Positions 47,293-56,668 of a stretch of 64,000 nucleotides of DNA are shown piece by piece. How positions within the stretch are numbered: position 1 is the first letter of the stretch; every line of letters begins with the position of its first letter. Source of the DNA: Aquitalea magnusonii (lineage in GTDB: Bacteria > Pseudomonadota > Gammaproteobacteria > Burkholderiales > Chromobacteriaceae); assembly GCF_002217795.2 (NCBI RefSeq), contig NZ_AP018823.1, forward strand, positions 868,001 through 932,000, written 5' to 3'. The notes beneath the pieces are model-generated. The model did not search any database. It was not told the origin of the DNA and worked only from the letters and a program-made list of their open reading frames with translations. The position numbers and the translations under genes are program-made.

Positions 47293-48498
47293 ATGTATTT
47301 ACCTGACGCAGTTTTCGAAATTCTTACCGGTATCGGTATGGGGGCTAGCGAAAACGCTGGCGAATTTTGGTTTGCCCATAGGGAAAAGGTTGCGACTGAG
47401 ATCAACAAACGATTCAGCCCAACCGACTTTCAACGTTTTGAGGATCAAATTCGATGGAAAACCCCAATAGGTATAGAAGTTCAGAGAGCAGTACGGGAGT
47501 TTATACAGTTACAACAGGAGAATAATAGAAAAGTTATAAATGAGGCATTTGAGGCTGGAACTTTTTTTGACTCAATGTCGACTTTTATCTTAGATTTCTC
47601 TGGATTTTCCTTCGAGCTGAATGGCGAGCAATATACCATTGCTAAGTTTCAAGAGCTCTATGCTAATTCCAAGATTTATCCGCATGTGAATTTGTCCGGT
47701 ATTGACTTGCAGGGAGTAAAGATAAATAACTGCACCGTCCGTAATGTCGTACTGACCTATGCAAACCTGGATGACTCGCAAATTGGGCGTGTTGCCTTTG
47801 AAAACTCAAGCCTTAACTTTTCTTCCCTGAGGGACGCCCGACTTGGGCAAGTACGCTTCTCGAATAGTGGAATGTCTGGAGCAGATATTTCCGGGGCATT
47901 CCTTAATGCCGTTACCATGAATGACGTTAGCATTCCTGATAAGTTGACATTTCAGGAAATTAGCTACTTCTACTTACTATGGGCTTTGTTAAAATGCTGG
48001 TTTTCTAAGAATGGCTTCTCAGAGTCTGGCGCTATAGTGAGGAGGAAGCACACAGTTTTCCTTTTTAACGACACTTCTGGTCTGTCTGGTCTACGGAACT
48101 CCTCTGTTAAGAACTATGTTCAATGGTACGAGTACGTTTTTAGCAAATTCCGTGACTTCAAGATGCTCCCAATGGGCGAAAGAGTGATGTTCTCCATATC
48201 GGTCATTTTCAGCAAAGTTTGGACATCTCTTACAGTTTTGGGCATGCAAGTCTTGCTGCTGAATCTGCTATTCGCAGCTTACTACCATGCGAACATCAGT
48301 CTCATAAAGAATCTGGACTGTACGTTCCTTTCGGCCTTCTACTTCAGTGTCGTTACATTCGTAACTCTTGGATATGGAGATATGTCGCCTGTGCCAGGGT
48401 GGGGGCAGCTAGCTGTGATTATCGAAGTGATTCTTGGCTATATCAGCCTAGGCTCGTTCGCATTCCTTATTGGGCACAAGGTTTCTGGACGTTACTGA
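47293..48498 (+). CDS. Pentapeptide-repeat protein with C-terminal ion-channel module
   Basis: 401 residues; AAGGAG site 9 bases before ATG. After a soluble N-terminal part, pentapeptide-repeat-like sequence covers about 130-215 (VNLSGIDLQGVKINNCTV, ANLDDSQIGRV, SNSGMSGADISGAFLNAV). The end has two membrane helices around a pore loop with VTFVTLGYGDMSPV (about 352-365), the K+-channel selectivity filter (TLGYGD for TVGYGD). The fold would be a two-helix potassium-channel type. Role in a prophage unknown; membrane-perturbing defence or exclusion is possible. Confidence 0.75.
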   Translation: MYLPDAVFEILTGIGMGASENAGEFWFAHREKVATEINKRFSPTDFQRFEDQIRWKTPIGIEVQRAVREFIQLQQENNRKVINEAFEAGTFFDSMSTFILDFSGFSFELNGEQYTIAKFQELYANSKIYPHVNLSGIDLQGVKINNCTVRNVVLTYANLDDSQIGRVAFENSSLNFSSLRDARLGQVRFSNSGMSGADISGAFLNAVTMNDVSIPDKLTFQEISYFYLLWALLKCWFSKNGFSESGAIVRRKHTVFLFNDTSGLSGLRNSSVKNYVQWYEYVFSKFRDFKMLPMGERVMFSISVIFSKVWTSLTVLGMQVLLLNLLFAAYYHANISLIKNLDCTFLSAFYFSVVTFVTLGYGDMSPVPGWGQLAVIIEVILGYISLGSFAFLIGHKVSGRY

Positions 48499-48567
48499 TA
48501 CATTTTTTCTTCAACGTTAAATGCATTAAATTCTTAGATGATTTGATGGATTTAATTGGTGAAAATT

Positions 48568-48987
48568 ATGGAGATTACTGAGTTGGATATCCAATCTGCA
48601 AGAGAGATTTTGTGGGAGTCAGTATGGTTAGGTTTTCTGGTCTATGCTGCCTTTGCTGCATTTGGTTATTTGCCATTTATATACCAGAATAAAAATGTAA
48701 AAAAGAAAGTAAGCAGAAATCCTATTGCCAGAACAATAAAATGGGTATGGCGAAAAACGAAGAACAAACACCTATCGTGGATACTTGATGCACTGGTGCA
48801 TAGCTCATTTTTAAGCTTCGCCGCATTTTTTTCGTACATCAAAGGCTATTATTATTTCAGCTTTTTTTCTGCAATTCTTTCTGTATTAATAACGGCCACT
48901 TATTACTTTAGAGAGCGGAGAGTGCATGAGATTAATTGCATTGAATTAAAGAGCCGAGCAAAGCCTAGCCGCAAAAATGCAAGATAA
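48568..48987 (+). CDS. Hypothetical membrane protein
   Basis: 139 residues from ATG 48568 (GTG at 48559 also possible). Three or four hydrophobic helices (LWESVWLGFLVYAAFAAFGYL, FLSFAAFFSYIKGYYYF, FFSAILSVLITATYYF) and basic loops (RKTKNKH). AT-rich. It follows the channel gene on the same strand by about 70 bp and may be its partner. No known family. Confidence 0.55.
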   Translation: MEITELDIQSAREILWESVWLGFLVYAAFAAFGYLPFIYQNKNVKKKVSRNPIARTIKWVWRKTKNKHLSWILDALVHSSFLSFAAFFSYIKGYYYFSFFSAILSVLITATYYFRERRVHEINCIELKSRAKPSRKNAR

Positions 48988-49102
48988 ATCGTCGCGAAAT
49001 TTTTAGATACATCGATGGCTGTTTTAAGCAATAAGCAGGCCTTCGAAATTCGGGTCACATTTGGCTGTTTTGGCCGAATTTGAGTTGTTCGCTGATGTAG
49101 TA

Positions 49103-49139
49103 GAAGTAAAAATGGCCCCATCGGGGCCATTTTTACTTC
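49103..49139. terminator. Bidirectional terminator
   Basis: Perfect 17-bp stem GAAGTAAAAATGGCCCC (49103-49119) and GGGGCCATTTTTACTTC (49123-49139) with a 3-base loop. It ends both the rightward cargo block and the leftward middle operon, and overlaps the last codon of the Mor-like gene. Confidence 0.88.
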
Positions 49140-49599
49140 AGAACAGTGAGCCTTGCCCAGTGCCACTCAGTGGCACCAAGTCATCATCCTTTTCAAGAAT
49201 CTCCTCTATCCTGCGGTCACATAGCCGGTATTTCGGCACCAGCACGTTGTTGACGGTGGCGTTGTGGCCTAGCTCCAGGCAGTGGGCGTCGTAGTCGGCC
49301 CGGATGCTGGCATCACGCAGGGCGCGGATGGCCCTAGCGCACTTGGCCACATAGAGGCGGGTGTTGCCATAATGCTTCACCAGCATGGCAGCCGGTTCAA
49401 CGCCTACCGCCTCTGATAGCGCCGCAAAATATTGCCCTTCCTGGCGCACGGTCTTGGGCACCGGGAAGTGGGTGCCGCCATAGGCTTCCACCAGTTTGAT
49501 GGTGGCACTCAGCCCGATCAGGTCGATGATGGTGCGGACGTTTTCCGGGACCAGGTGCAGGGCACGGGCCATGGCCATTTCGTGGTCGTTGCGGTTCAT
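49138..49599 (-). CDS. Mor/C-family transcription activator
   Basis: 153 residues of the Mu Mor family, which activates the middle and late operons. The C-terminal helix-turn-helix (HYGNTRLYVAKCARAIRALRDASIRADYD shape, about 82-111) and upstream beta/dimer segment (GGTHFPVPK) fit the Mor fold. It overlaps gemA by 4 nt. The lysis and head operons to the left would be its targets, but they are now separated from it by the cassette block. Confidence 0.88.
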   Translation of the reverse strand: MNRNDHEMAMARALHLVPENVRTIIDLIGLSATIKLVEAYGGTHFPVPKTVRQEGQYFAALSEAVGVEPAAMLVKHYGNTRLYVAKCARAIRALRDASIRADYDAHCLELGHNATVNNVLVPKYRLCDRRIEEILEKDDDLVPLSGTGQGSLF

Positions 49600-50012
49600 G
49601 CCGGTCTCCCGTGGCGTTTGGCGTCGTAGACCAGGGCGACCATCACGCCTTGCAGCTGTTCGTTATTCAACCATTCCAGTTTCTCCACCCGGTACATACG
49701 CTTGGCCAGGCTGTGGGCGTAGTCCCATGGCCGGCCAGCGCTGCTGAGCTGGGCTTCGATCTTGGCGATCAGGGTTTCACGGCTGTCGACCGGCTTGGGC
49801 CGGCGACCATGTTTTCGCGCCGGTTTTTGCACAAAGCCCAGCCGCTTGAACTCGGCCAGGACCAGGTCCAGCTGGGCGAGGGTGAGGGTGGTGCTGCTGG
49901 TCTTGCCATCTGCCAGACGTGCCAGCAGGGAGCGATAGCTGTCATCTGCCATCTGCAGCTGCTGCCGGGCAATGTGGATCTTGGAGATCATCGCCTTGCG
50001 TCGGTCTGTCAT
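49596..50012 (-). CDS. gemA: Mu gp16/GemA-like protein (DUF1018)
   Basis: 138 residues from MTDRRKAMISKIHIARQ. DUF1018 pattern: SYRSLLARLADG, LTLAQLDLVLAEFKRLGF, PWDYAHSLAKRMYRVEKLEWL. In Mu, GemA modulates host genes and DNA supercoiling. Immediately precedes the Mor-like gene, as in Mu-like relatives. Confidence 0.9.
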   Translation of the reverse strand: MTDRRKAMISKIHIARQQLQMADDSYRSLLARLADGKTSSTTLTLAQLDLVLAEFKRLGFVQKPARKHGRRPKPVDSRETLIAKIEAQLSSAGRPWDYAHSLAKRMYRVEKLEWLNNEQLQGVMVALVYDAKRHGRPA

Positions 50013-50166
50013 GGGGTTCTCCTTGGTGCGCAGTGCATGCGTGACCGGCCTGCCGGCTTTATCAGAGGACGGCACCCCAGTGTGTTGGTCGGGGCTGGCC
50101 GGTCACGGCTGCATTGCGGGTTAAAACACGTTGCGGAGCCTGCGTTAACAGGCTCGACACCGGGTT

Positions 50167-50442
50167 CTAGTGACTGATGGCGTCCTTCAACGCCTTGGCC
50201 GGGGTGAAGGTGACCTTGCGCTTGGCCGGAATCACCAGCGATTCACCTGTCTTGGGGTTGCGGCCGGTGCGCTCGGCGGTGGTCTTGACCTTGAACTTGC
50301 CGGTGATGGCCAGCGGAATTTCGCCGCCGCGTTGCAGCTCCTCACGGATGGTCTGCTCCAGGGCGTCGACAAAGCGCAGGGTGTCGGCCTTGGTGGCATC
50401 GGTCTTGGCGGCGAGGGTGGTGATCAGTTCTGCCTTGTTCAT
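50167..50442 (-). CDS. HU-family DNA-binding protein
   Basis: 91 residues with the standard HU/IHF signature (GKFKVKTTAERTGRNPKTGE) and helix dimer part MNKAELITTLAAKTDATKADT. Phage-encoded; Mu transposition needs HU to bend its ends, so a dedicated copy makes sense. Confidence 0.95.
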   Translation of the reverse strand: MNKAELITTLAAKTDATKADTLRFVDALEQTIREELQRGGEIPLAITGKFKVKTTAERTGRNPKTGESLVIPAKRKVTFTPAKALKDAISH

Positions 50443-50491
50443 GCTGTACTCCTTGGTGTGACGTTAAAAAACGGTGTAAATGACGGGTGTT

Positions 50492-51121
50492 CTACTGCAG
50501 TCCGACGCTGGCGATATCCAGGGCGATGGGCTGGTATTGGTCGGTATTGCCAACCCGCTCGTAGACCCGGATGTAGGCCTTGCTGCCGACAATCTGGACG
50601 GCTTCGCTGATGGCGGTCATGGCGCGTTGCCAGCGTGGGTCGTGAATGTCCATGCGGCGCAGCGCCAGTACGCGACCGGTGTTGATCTTGCCTTCCTTGT
50701 CCGCTGCAAAAGCCTGGTTGACGATGGCTTGCAGCTCCGGCCGGGCACCTTCGGTCCAGTCGGTCAGACACTCATCAATCAGCACACGGGCTGCCTGCAG
50801 GCGCTCGTCGAAGGTGATGCGATCCTGATTGGCCCGCTGGATGCGGTAGCGGCCATCAAAGCTGTACAGGGTGAGGTTCCCTTTCTTGCCGCCGATCTGT
50901 GCCTGGTACTGCTCGGCCGACAGATCAATGAAGGCTTCGATGTCACCAAATGCCGCCGCCTTGAAGCGGGCGAGGGTGGCGGACACGGTGCGGGCCTGGC
51001 GTACCAGATCCTGCACCAGCTGGTCTCTTTCCTTGTCGATGGGCTTGATCATGTTTTCCGGTACCAGGCAGCCCTTGGCGTCCTGCCAGTAGCCCTCCGG
51101 AATGGGGGTGCTGTTTTGCAT
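50492..51121 (-). CDS. DUF3164 family phage protein
   Basis: 209 residues. Matches DUF3164 of Mu-like early regions (GYWQDAKGCLVPENMIKP at the start, DGRYRIQRANQDRITFDERLQAA in the middle, INTGRVLALRRMDIHDPRWQ near the end). Its start overlaps the previous stop as TAATG. Function unknown; the family is always in the early operon between transposition genes and gemA. Confidence 0.88.
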   Translation of the reverse strand: MQNSTPIPEGYWQDAKGCLVPENMIKPIDKERDQLVQDLVRQARTVSATLARFKAAAFGDIEAFIDLSAEQYQAQIGGKKGNLTLYSFDGRYRIQRANQDRITFDERLQAARVLIDECLTDWTEGARPELQAIVNQAFAADKEGKINTGRVLALRRMDIHDPRWQRAMTAISEAVQIVGSKAYIRVYERVGNTDQYQPIALDIASVGLQ

Positions 51122-51438
51122 TACTTGCTCCTTGCTCCAATCAGTTGTTTCACCCGCGCCAGCTGCTGGCGATTCCTGTCCAGCCAGTCTGGCGTCAGCT
51201 CCGGCTCGTCCCTGGCATTCCAGAAGCGGCTGTCGGCTGGTGTTGCTGCCGGTGCTTCTGCGCCTGTGGTCATCACGGATGCCGGGGGAAGGGCGGCGAG
51301 GGCGGCTTGTTCGGCCTGGTAGTCATCCCACACCACCCGCCGCGCTGCCTTGCGGTCCATGCCCATGCCCACCAGGCGTTCTACCTTCCTGGCCAGCAGG
51401 GCCTTGGTGGCCGCATCCAGTTCAGGCGATGTGGCCAT
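51121..51438 (-). CDS. Hypothetical early phage protein
   Basis: 105 residues, soluble, Ala/Arg-rich. It contains LVGMGMDRKAARRVVWDDYQAEQ and ends KQLIGARSK. Coupled to DUF3164 by a one-base overlap and overlapping the previous gene by 17 nt. No recognised family. Confidence 0.65.
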   Translation of the reverse strand: MATSPELDAATKALLARKVERLVGMGMDRKAARRVVWDDYQAEQAALAALPPASVMTTGAEAPAATPADSRFWNARDEPELTPDWLDRNRQQLARVKQLIGARSK

Positions 51439-51694
51439 CTCCCACTACCTTGATGCCGGTTTCCAGAACGGCCCGGATCAGGGCCGCGTTTTCGGTGGTG
51501 ATCAGTGCCGTGTCGATGTCCAGCTCGTGGCGCAAGCGGACCAGCTCATCCACCTGGGCCGGGGCCTGCCGGCCGCTTTCGTAGCGGGAGCCACCGGATT
51601 GGGTCACCTTCACGGCTCCCCAGAACTGGGACTGATTGAGTCCCATCTTTTTGCGCATGACACGGTAGTCACGGTTTACGGTTTGTTCGCTCAT
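51422..51694 (-). CDS. XRE-like helix-turn-helix protein
   Basis: 90 residues. The HTH is VMRKKMGLNQSQFWGAVKVTQSGGSRYESGR (about 12-42), followed by a helix QVDELVRLRHELDID. Looks like a Cro/C1-type binding domain without a ligand domain. In the early operon; target unknown. Confidence 0.75.
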   Translation of the reverse strand: MSEQTVNRDYRVMRKKMGLNQSQFWGAVKVTQSGGSRYESGRQAPAQVDELVRLRHELDIDTALITTENAALIRAVLETGIKVVGDGHIA

Positions 51695-51714
51695 GTCGTT
51701 CTCCTGGGCGTGGG

Positions 51715-52029
51715 TTAATTTGCGTTTTCAGTCCAGACCACCCGGCAACCATCCAGGCGAAACTGGCCTTCGCGGTAGCGGCCAATCTGGCCCTGACCAA
51801 AGCTGAAGTAGGCGGCCTGGCCCGATTCGATCAGCTGCACGCAGCGGGCGCTGGTCTGGATGCGGACAGTCGGGTAGGCCGGGCTGCTCATGTCGATGCT
51901 GGCCACGGCAAAGCCGCGCCGGCCCAACTCGTGAATAACCTGTTCCACCTTCTTGATCGCCTGCAGCATCAGGGTGTTGATGGGCAGGAAGGCTGTTACA
52001 GGGCGCTGCGGGGCAGTACTGGTTTGCAT
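51715..52029 (-). CDS. Hypothetical early phage protein
   Basis: 104 residues with a helix near INTLMLQAIKKVEQVIHELGRRGF and then a beta strand-rich end. No family recognised. Lies in the tightly packed early operon and ends 20 bp before the HTH gene. Confidence 0.55.
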   Translation of the reverse strand: MQTSTAPQRPVTAFLPINTLMLQAIKKVEQVIHELGRRGFAVASIDMSSPAYPTVRIQTSARCVQLIESGQAAYFSFGQGQIGRYREGQFRLDGCRVVWTENAN

Positions 52030-52030
52030 G

Positions 52031-52345
52031 TCACTCTCCTTTGCTGCAGTGCTTGCACGAGCGGCAGGTCCGCCAGTGCGTCAGTTTCAACGGGTGGTGC
52101 GTCGGTGGCCGGCTACTGCTGAAGGTGCGGCAGTCGGCCATGGTCATGGGCTGATTGTTGAAAGGGCAGGTCACTACTGCGAGGACGGCCCGGACCTGCT
52201 TCTCGACAGCCTCGGTCCTGCCTGCGTACTTGCCGGCCAACACCAGACTGATGGTGCTGCGCGAATAGCCCAGCTCGGCGGCCACCGGCTTCTGGCCACG
52301 CTCGGCCACGGCAGCGCGCAGGATGTCCAGCCAGTCAGCAGTCAT
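52031..52345 (-). CDS. Small HTH protein with CxxC-type cysteines
   Basis: 104 residues. LacI/XRE-like helix-turn-helix near the start (KPVAAELGYSRSTISLVLAGKY), then several cysteines (VTCPFNNQPMTMADC, RTCRSCKHC). The last cluster could bind zinc. Similar genes occur in the early region of Mu-like phages. Overlaps the next gene upstream by 11 nt. Confidence 0.65.
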   Translation of the reverse strand: MTADWLDILRAAVAERGQKPVAAELGYSRSTISLVLAGKYAGRTEAVEKQVRAVLAVVTCPFNNQPMTMADCRTFSSSRPPTHHPLKLTHWRTCRSCKHCSKGE

Positions 52346-52964
52346 GGTCAGGCTCCTCTTGCCAGACGACCTGACCCAGGTTCGGGTCGTAGACCGCCTT
52401 GGTGCGCTGGATCATCGGCGGGCGCGGACCGGTATTGCGCGCCGGGTTGAAGCGGAAGCGGCTGGCTTTGTGGCCATTTCCCTTGCTGTTTCCCTTGTTG
52501 ATCACAATCAGGTAGCCAGCATTCAACAGGTGCTTGAGATAGTCTTTGGCAGTCGTGGGCGCAACCGTGACTTCTGTCGAGCTGGCCAGTGCCGCCAGTT
52601 CGTGAAAGGTGAAGTCACGGACGATACGCATGGTCCGCCACATAGCCTCACGGGCCCGTCCCTGGATGACCGGCTTGCCATCCCGTGTCAGGCGTGGTGC
52701 TTCCAGCCCGTTATCCCGCAGCAGATTCCAGCGCTTGTCGGTGTGGCCATGGTTCTCTTGAACCACCTCGATATGGCCTGCTTTTTCCAGTGCCTGCAGG
52801 TAGGTCTTGGCAGTATCAATGTCGGTGCCTGCCTTGGCGGCCAGGTCGATCATGTTGAAGTCCGTGCGCAGCTTGCGGATGGCCTCCCAGAGTCGCTGAC
52901 GTCCCCCCTTACCCCCCACCATTTCCAGATGGGCGCTACGCCGTCTCTGCTTGGTTGCCGGCAT
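52335..52964 (-). CDS. Winged-helix early phage protein
   Basis: 209 residues. ATG 52964 is preferred because GAGGAGG lies 8 bases before it; TTG 52970 overlaps the previous stop. Two winged-helix-like units: LRTDFNMIDLAAKAGTDIDTAKTYLQALEKAGHI (about 32-65) and FHELAALASSTEVTVAPTTAKDYLKHLLNAGYL (about 113-145). Follows the ATPase B gene; similar proteins are found at this place in Mu-like phages, function unknown. Confidence 0.72.
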   Translation of the reverse strand: MPATKQRRRSAHLEMVGGKGGRQRLWEAIRKLRTDFNMIDLAAKAGTDIDTAKTYLQALEKAGHIEVVQENHGHTDKRWNLLRDNGLEAPRLTRDGKPVIQGRAREAMWRTMRIVRDFTFHELAALASSTEVTVAPTTAKDYLKHLLNAGYLIVINKGNSKGNGHKASRFRFNPARNTGPRPPMIQRTKAVYDPNLGQVVWQEEPDHDC

Positions 52965-52966
52965 GG

Positions 52967-53701
52967 TCAAACCCTCCTCGGCGCATCGCCGGTATACAGT
53001 GCTTGGCTACCCCAGCTTGCGCGGTCGATGGTATCCAGACCGTGCAGCATGGCGTGCTCCTGAATGTTCACCAGGTTCACGCACAGCCGACGTACCGAGC
53101 CGTGGGCAATCTCGACCACATGGGCGAGCAGGTCATCTGCGATGGTGACATCCGGGCTGTAGATGCCCTTCAACTGGTGGGCGTCATCCAGCGTCACCGG
53201 CTGTGCCGGTACCCAGGCCAGCACCCGGCCATGGAAGCGCTCAAACTTCTTCAGCTTGCTGGGCAGCATTTCTTCCCCCACCAGCATCAGCGGAGCCTGG
53301 CTGCCTTCGTAGATGTCGCGCAGCAGCTCCACCATGCCGGGGCGGGAGGCCGCGTGGTCGGCCTCATCCAGAATCAGCGGGCGCTGGCTGGTCGACATTT
53401 GTTCGCAGATCAGATCCAGATTGGCTGACACGGTGGAGGCGGAGTGCAGGCCCATTTCAAAGGCGATTTTTTCCAGCAGGGCTTTCTTGCCCCAGGCACT
53501 GCGCATCTGCACGTAATAGGCGCGGGTCTCATTGGCTACCGCCACGATGGTGGTGGTTTTGCCGTAGCCGCTGGGACCGTAGTACACCCCCAGGCCGGGC
53601 AAGCCGTCCTGGCGGTTGATCAGCTTGCTCATGGCAATGCTGACAAGATCAAGGTTGGCAATCGGTGCAATGCGATTCACGTTCAGGCTCCTGTTTTTCA
53701 T
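52967..53701 (-). CDS. Mu gpB-like AAA+ ATPase (target DNA activator)
   Basis: 244 residues. Walker A GPSGYGKTT (about 42-50), Walker B LILDEADHA (about 110-118), sensor 1 LMLVGEE. Mu B binds target DNA and delivers it to transposase A, and gives target immunity. The gene is complete although its partner A is broken. Confidence 0.9.
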   Translation of the reverse strand: MKNRSLNVNRIAPIANLDLVSIAMSKLINRQDGLPGLGVYYGPSGYGKTTTIVAVANETRAYYVQMRSAWGKKALLEKIAFEMGLHSASTVSANLDLICEQMSTSQRPLILDEADHAASRPGMVELLRDIYEGSQAPLMLVGEEMLPSKLKKFERFHGRVLAWVPAQPVTLDDAHQLKGIYSPDVTIADDLLAHVVEIAHGSVRRLCVNLVNIQEHAMLHGLDTIDRASWGSQALYTGDAPRRV

Positions 53702-53704
53702 GGC

Positions 53705-55816
53705 TCAGCGCTGGCTGAGGGTTCGGTATTCGTTGGTACGGACATATTTGTTCAGCAGCCAGTCCAGCTCACGCTCACCCAAGGGTTCGCCGCGCTGGTG
53801 ACGGTCGCGCAGGGTGCAGAAGTAGCGGTAACGGGCGTCCGGGGTATCCGGCAGGCTCAGCACGTTGCTGGGCGCGGGTGTCGGCGCGACATCAACCAGT
53901 CGCAGGGTAGGGGACGGCACGCTCTTCGCTGCAATGGGTTGCCGCTGGATGCGGGCCTGGGCGGCGGCTTCTGCCAGCTGCTCACGCGTGCCGCTGATCA
54001 CCCCTGGAATCACGATCTCCTGCTGAGCCTCAATGGCCGGCTGGCCACGACGCTCTGCTTGTACCTCGTCCAGGTGTGCTTGCAGGCGATTGATCCGGCC
54101 TGCCGCACGACGGTCTCGCGCCTGTTCAATCACGGAAACAGGGAAGAAGCTGCGGACGTTGGCATTCCACTCAGCGGTGCAAATCAGCCTGCCATCGTCG
54201 GCATATACCCAGACCCGGCTGGCATCGTTCACGTCGTAGCCGATACGCAGGCGCTCGCCGTGAAACTCTTCCAGTGCCCGGCTGAAGTAGCGGTTACCAA
54301 ACAGCGCGATTTCTCAGCGGCTGATGCTGCGCTCGACCTGGGGCCGGAACAGATAGGCCTCTTCACCTGGGCGCAGGCGGGTTGGCTCCCAGCCCAGGGC
54401 AACAAACTCGGCCAGCTTCATGTCCGGGCTGATGCCATTCAGGCTGCGATGGGGCCGAGCGTTGTAGTCGGCAATGCGCTGGTTGATGAAGTCGATGAAG
54501 TGCGGCCAGCTGATCAGCTTGCTCTGCCCCCCGTCCTTGATGGCCTTGCGGGTGAGCTTGAACCGGCTCAGCTTGGCCTCGCGGTCCATGTCGGCACCGA
54601 TATAGCTCTGCAGTTCGCGGGCGGCGCGCACGAATACCGACTGGTGCAGCCGCTCTACAGCGCCCTTGGCTTGTGAGTTGTAGGGGCGGGCAAAACGCAT
54701 GTCGGCCCCGAGTCGCCCCATTACGCCGGTCGACTCATTGCGCAGCATGTCGTTTTTGTAGCCGGAGCCATTGTCGACATAGAAGATCGCCATCACGCCC
54801 TCACGGGTCACTGCATGGGTGATGGCATCCAGCACCGCCAGTCCTGATTCGGCCAGGCCCACGCTCCAGCCGATGATGCGACGGGTGGCAATGTCGATAA
54901 TGGCGGTGATTTCCGGGCGGAAAGGCCGGCCATGCATCGGATGCTGCACCTCTGCATCGAAGGTGTGGCCGTCAGCGGTCCATACGTCATTCGGCTGCAG
55001 CTGCGCGATGTCCCGGCGCACAAAAGGCTTGATGTTTTTCATCTCACGCGGGCCGATCCGGCCGGTTTCCCGCGAGACCGCTCCCAGCTTGCCGATGAAG
55101 CGGCGCACCTGGTGAATGGAGGGCAGCATTTCCGGGCTATCGGTCCAGTCCCGTGCAAACTGCTCATAGGCATGCGAGACACTGGGTTTGGAAGGAAGCT
55201 GCCAGTAAGTCAGAAATGATTTGGCCCAGGCCGGGATTTCCAGCACCGCTGTCATGGCAGTTCTGGGTGCCAGATGGCCTTGTTTTTCCAGTGCACGCCA
55301 ACCCTTGATGCTGCGCACCGAGGGGTAGGGGCTGTCACCCTTGCGGCCACGACCATCATGGGCAGCGCGCAGCATTCTCTCCAGGTGCGGGTCCAGCGTT
55401 CCGGCCTTGGCCTGGGTCAGCAGGGTGTGAATAGCGGCTTCACGGGTGACGCCGCAGCCAGCCATCAGGCGCTCGATCGCAACCAGTAGGCCCTTGCGCG
55501 CACCTTCAATCGTCTGCTGGCGGCTGGTCAGCGCCAGTTCCAGTTGCTGGGTGGTGGCAGGTGGGGTCGGTAATGCGACGACCGGGGCTGCAATGATCGA
55601 TTTGACCAGGCGGTCTTTGATTGATGCGATGGTTTCTGGCGGGAGACTCATCAATTCATACTCAAGGCCACCGCCTTTGCCTTCCCGCTTTCGGCAGGCC
55701 CATAACTCACGGGATGCCTTGGCGATGATGTTTTTGACTGCTCCTGGTATGCTCGGCAATTTCATTGCGGCGAGTTCTGCCGCGCTGTAATGGGTCTTTA
55801 GTTCTGCCTGGCTCAT
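53705..55816 (-). pseudogene. Mu-like transposase A, interrupted by one TGA codon
   Basis: Readable as a 703-codon frame in one reading frame with one in-frame TGA at 54316-54314 (codon 501). The catalytic DDE core is upstream of it: TADGHTF (about 280), YVDNGSGYKN (about 349) and AKGAVERLHQ (about 385). After the stop the frame resumes EIALFGNRYFSRALEEFHGE, the beta-barrel domain, then the C-terminal Mu-B-contact part. Relatives often have Cys or Gly at this place, so TGC or GGA to TGA would explain it. A 500-residue truncated product would lack the barrel and B-binding tail. Confidence 0.88.
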
Positions 55817-56289
55817 TCCTGAACTCCAAACAGTTCCAGCTCAGGATTGCCGTTCTTGATCACGTTTTCACGATGGTAGGCGACCTGCGAGAGTGCGCAG
55901 GTGAGGGCTTCGATAGTTTCTGTCAGGTCGGATTGGTCGCGATAAAACTGCTCAAGCAACATAACTACGCGCCCGAAATTAGCCTGCATTTCACCCAGAT
56001 CACTGGCTTTGGCCTTCTTACCGGTTGGAATGGTGATAACAACGCGACCACCATGAGCCGTGCAGAGGTACTCACTGATATAGGATGCTTGGCAGAATGT
56101 CTCGAACTGGCGTAAACGATTCAGCGGCATGGATGAGTCAGCCATCCAGCGGTAGTAGGTCTTGACGTCGACGCCCATCAGGTCGGCCATGCGCTTGGGT
56201 ACTAGCCCCAATTTTTCAGCGGTTGCAAGCTGGCATTGAATCGCATCATCCAGACTCGAAGGAATTGAATGACCCTTACGATTTCGCAT
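55813..56289 (-). CDS. Hypothetical early phage protein
   Basis: 158 residues from MRNRKGHSIPSSLDDAIQ. HTH-like region KLGLVPKRMADLMGVDVKTYYRWM (about 21-44); the rest is helical. Overlaps the transposase start by 4 nt, so it is translated with it. Similar short HTH proteins lie between ner and A in some Mu-like phages. Confidence 0.65.
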   Translation of the reverse strand: MRNRKGHSIPSSLDDAIQCQLATAEKLGLVPKRMADLMGVDVKTYYRWMADSSMPLNRLRQFETFCQASYISEYLCTAHGGRVVITIPTGKKAKASDLGEMQANFGRVVMLLEQFYRDQSDLTETIEALTCALSQVAYHRENVIKNGNPELELFGVQE

Positions 56290-56350
56290 TGTTAAATTCC
56301 CCTTATATAGAATCGTGGAGCTGGCAGCAGGCTGCATTGCTCTCTACCAT

Positions 56351-56668
56351 TCACTCAGCAGCAACAACCCGGCGGGGTGCTGCCGGAGTATTTGCAGATG
56401 AAAGGGGAACGGATGGGAAAACTGGCTTAAAATGGCGCCGAGCGTAGCGGCTCGGCCAGATGGTTTCCGGCTCGACACCGATAGCAGCGGCGATGATTCT
56501 TTCTGCTTTCGGCCAAGATCTATCCAACGCATTGTTCAATGCGCCAGGGCTAAGTTCAGCCTTGATAGATAGTTTCCGTAGAGACCATCCGGCCTTGCGA
56601 ACGGCTGCGACGATATCCGCCCTGTGCCAATCCTCGGCGGTTTTTTTTGGGGTTGACGATGTGCTCAT
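56351..56668 (-). CDS. Ner/Nlp-family regulator
   Basis: 105 residues. N-terminal WHRADIVAAVRKAGWSLRKLSI and NNALDRSWPKAERIIAAAIGVEPETIWPSRY match the Mu Ner/Nlp (winged HTH_35) family, which turns off early transcription. It is the first gene of the leftward early operon, divergent from the repressor. Confidence 0.9.
   Translation of the reverse strand: MSTSSTPKKTAEDWHRADIVAAVRKAGWSLRKLSIKAELSPGALNNALDRSWPKAERIIAAAIGVEPETIWPSRYARRHFKPVFPSVPLSSANTPAAPRRVVAAE

Noticed and set aside
52323..53063. Rightward frames opposite the phage early operon
   Set aside because: Antisense to packed, overlapping genes with recognised families (AAA ATPase, winged helix).
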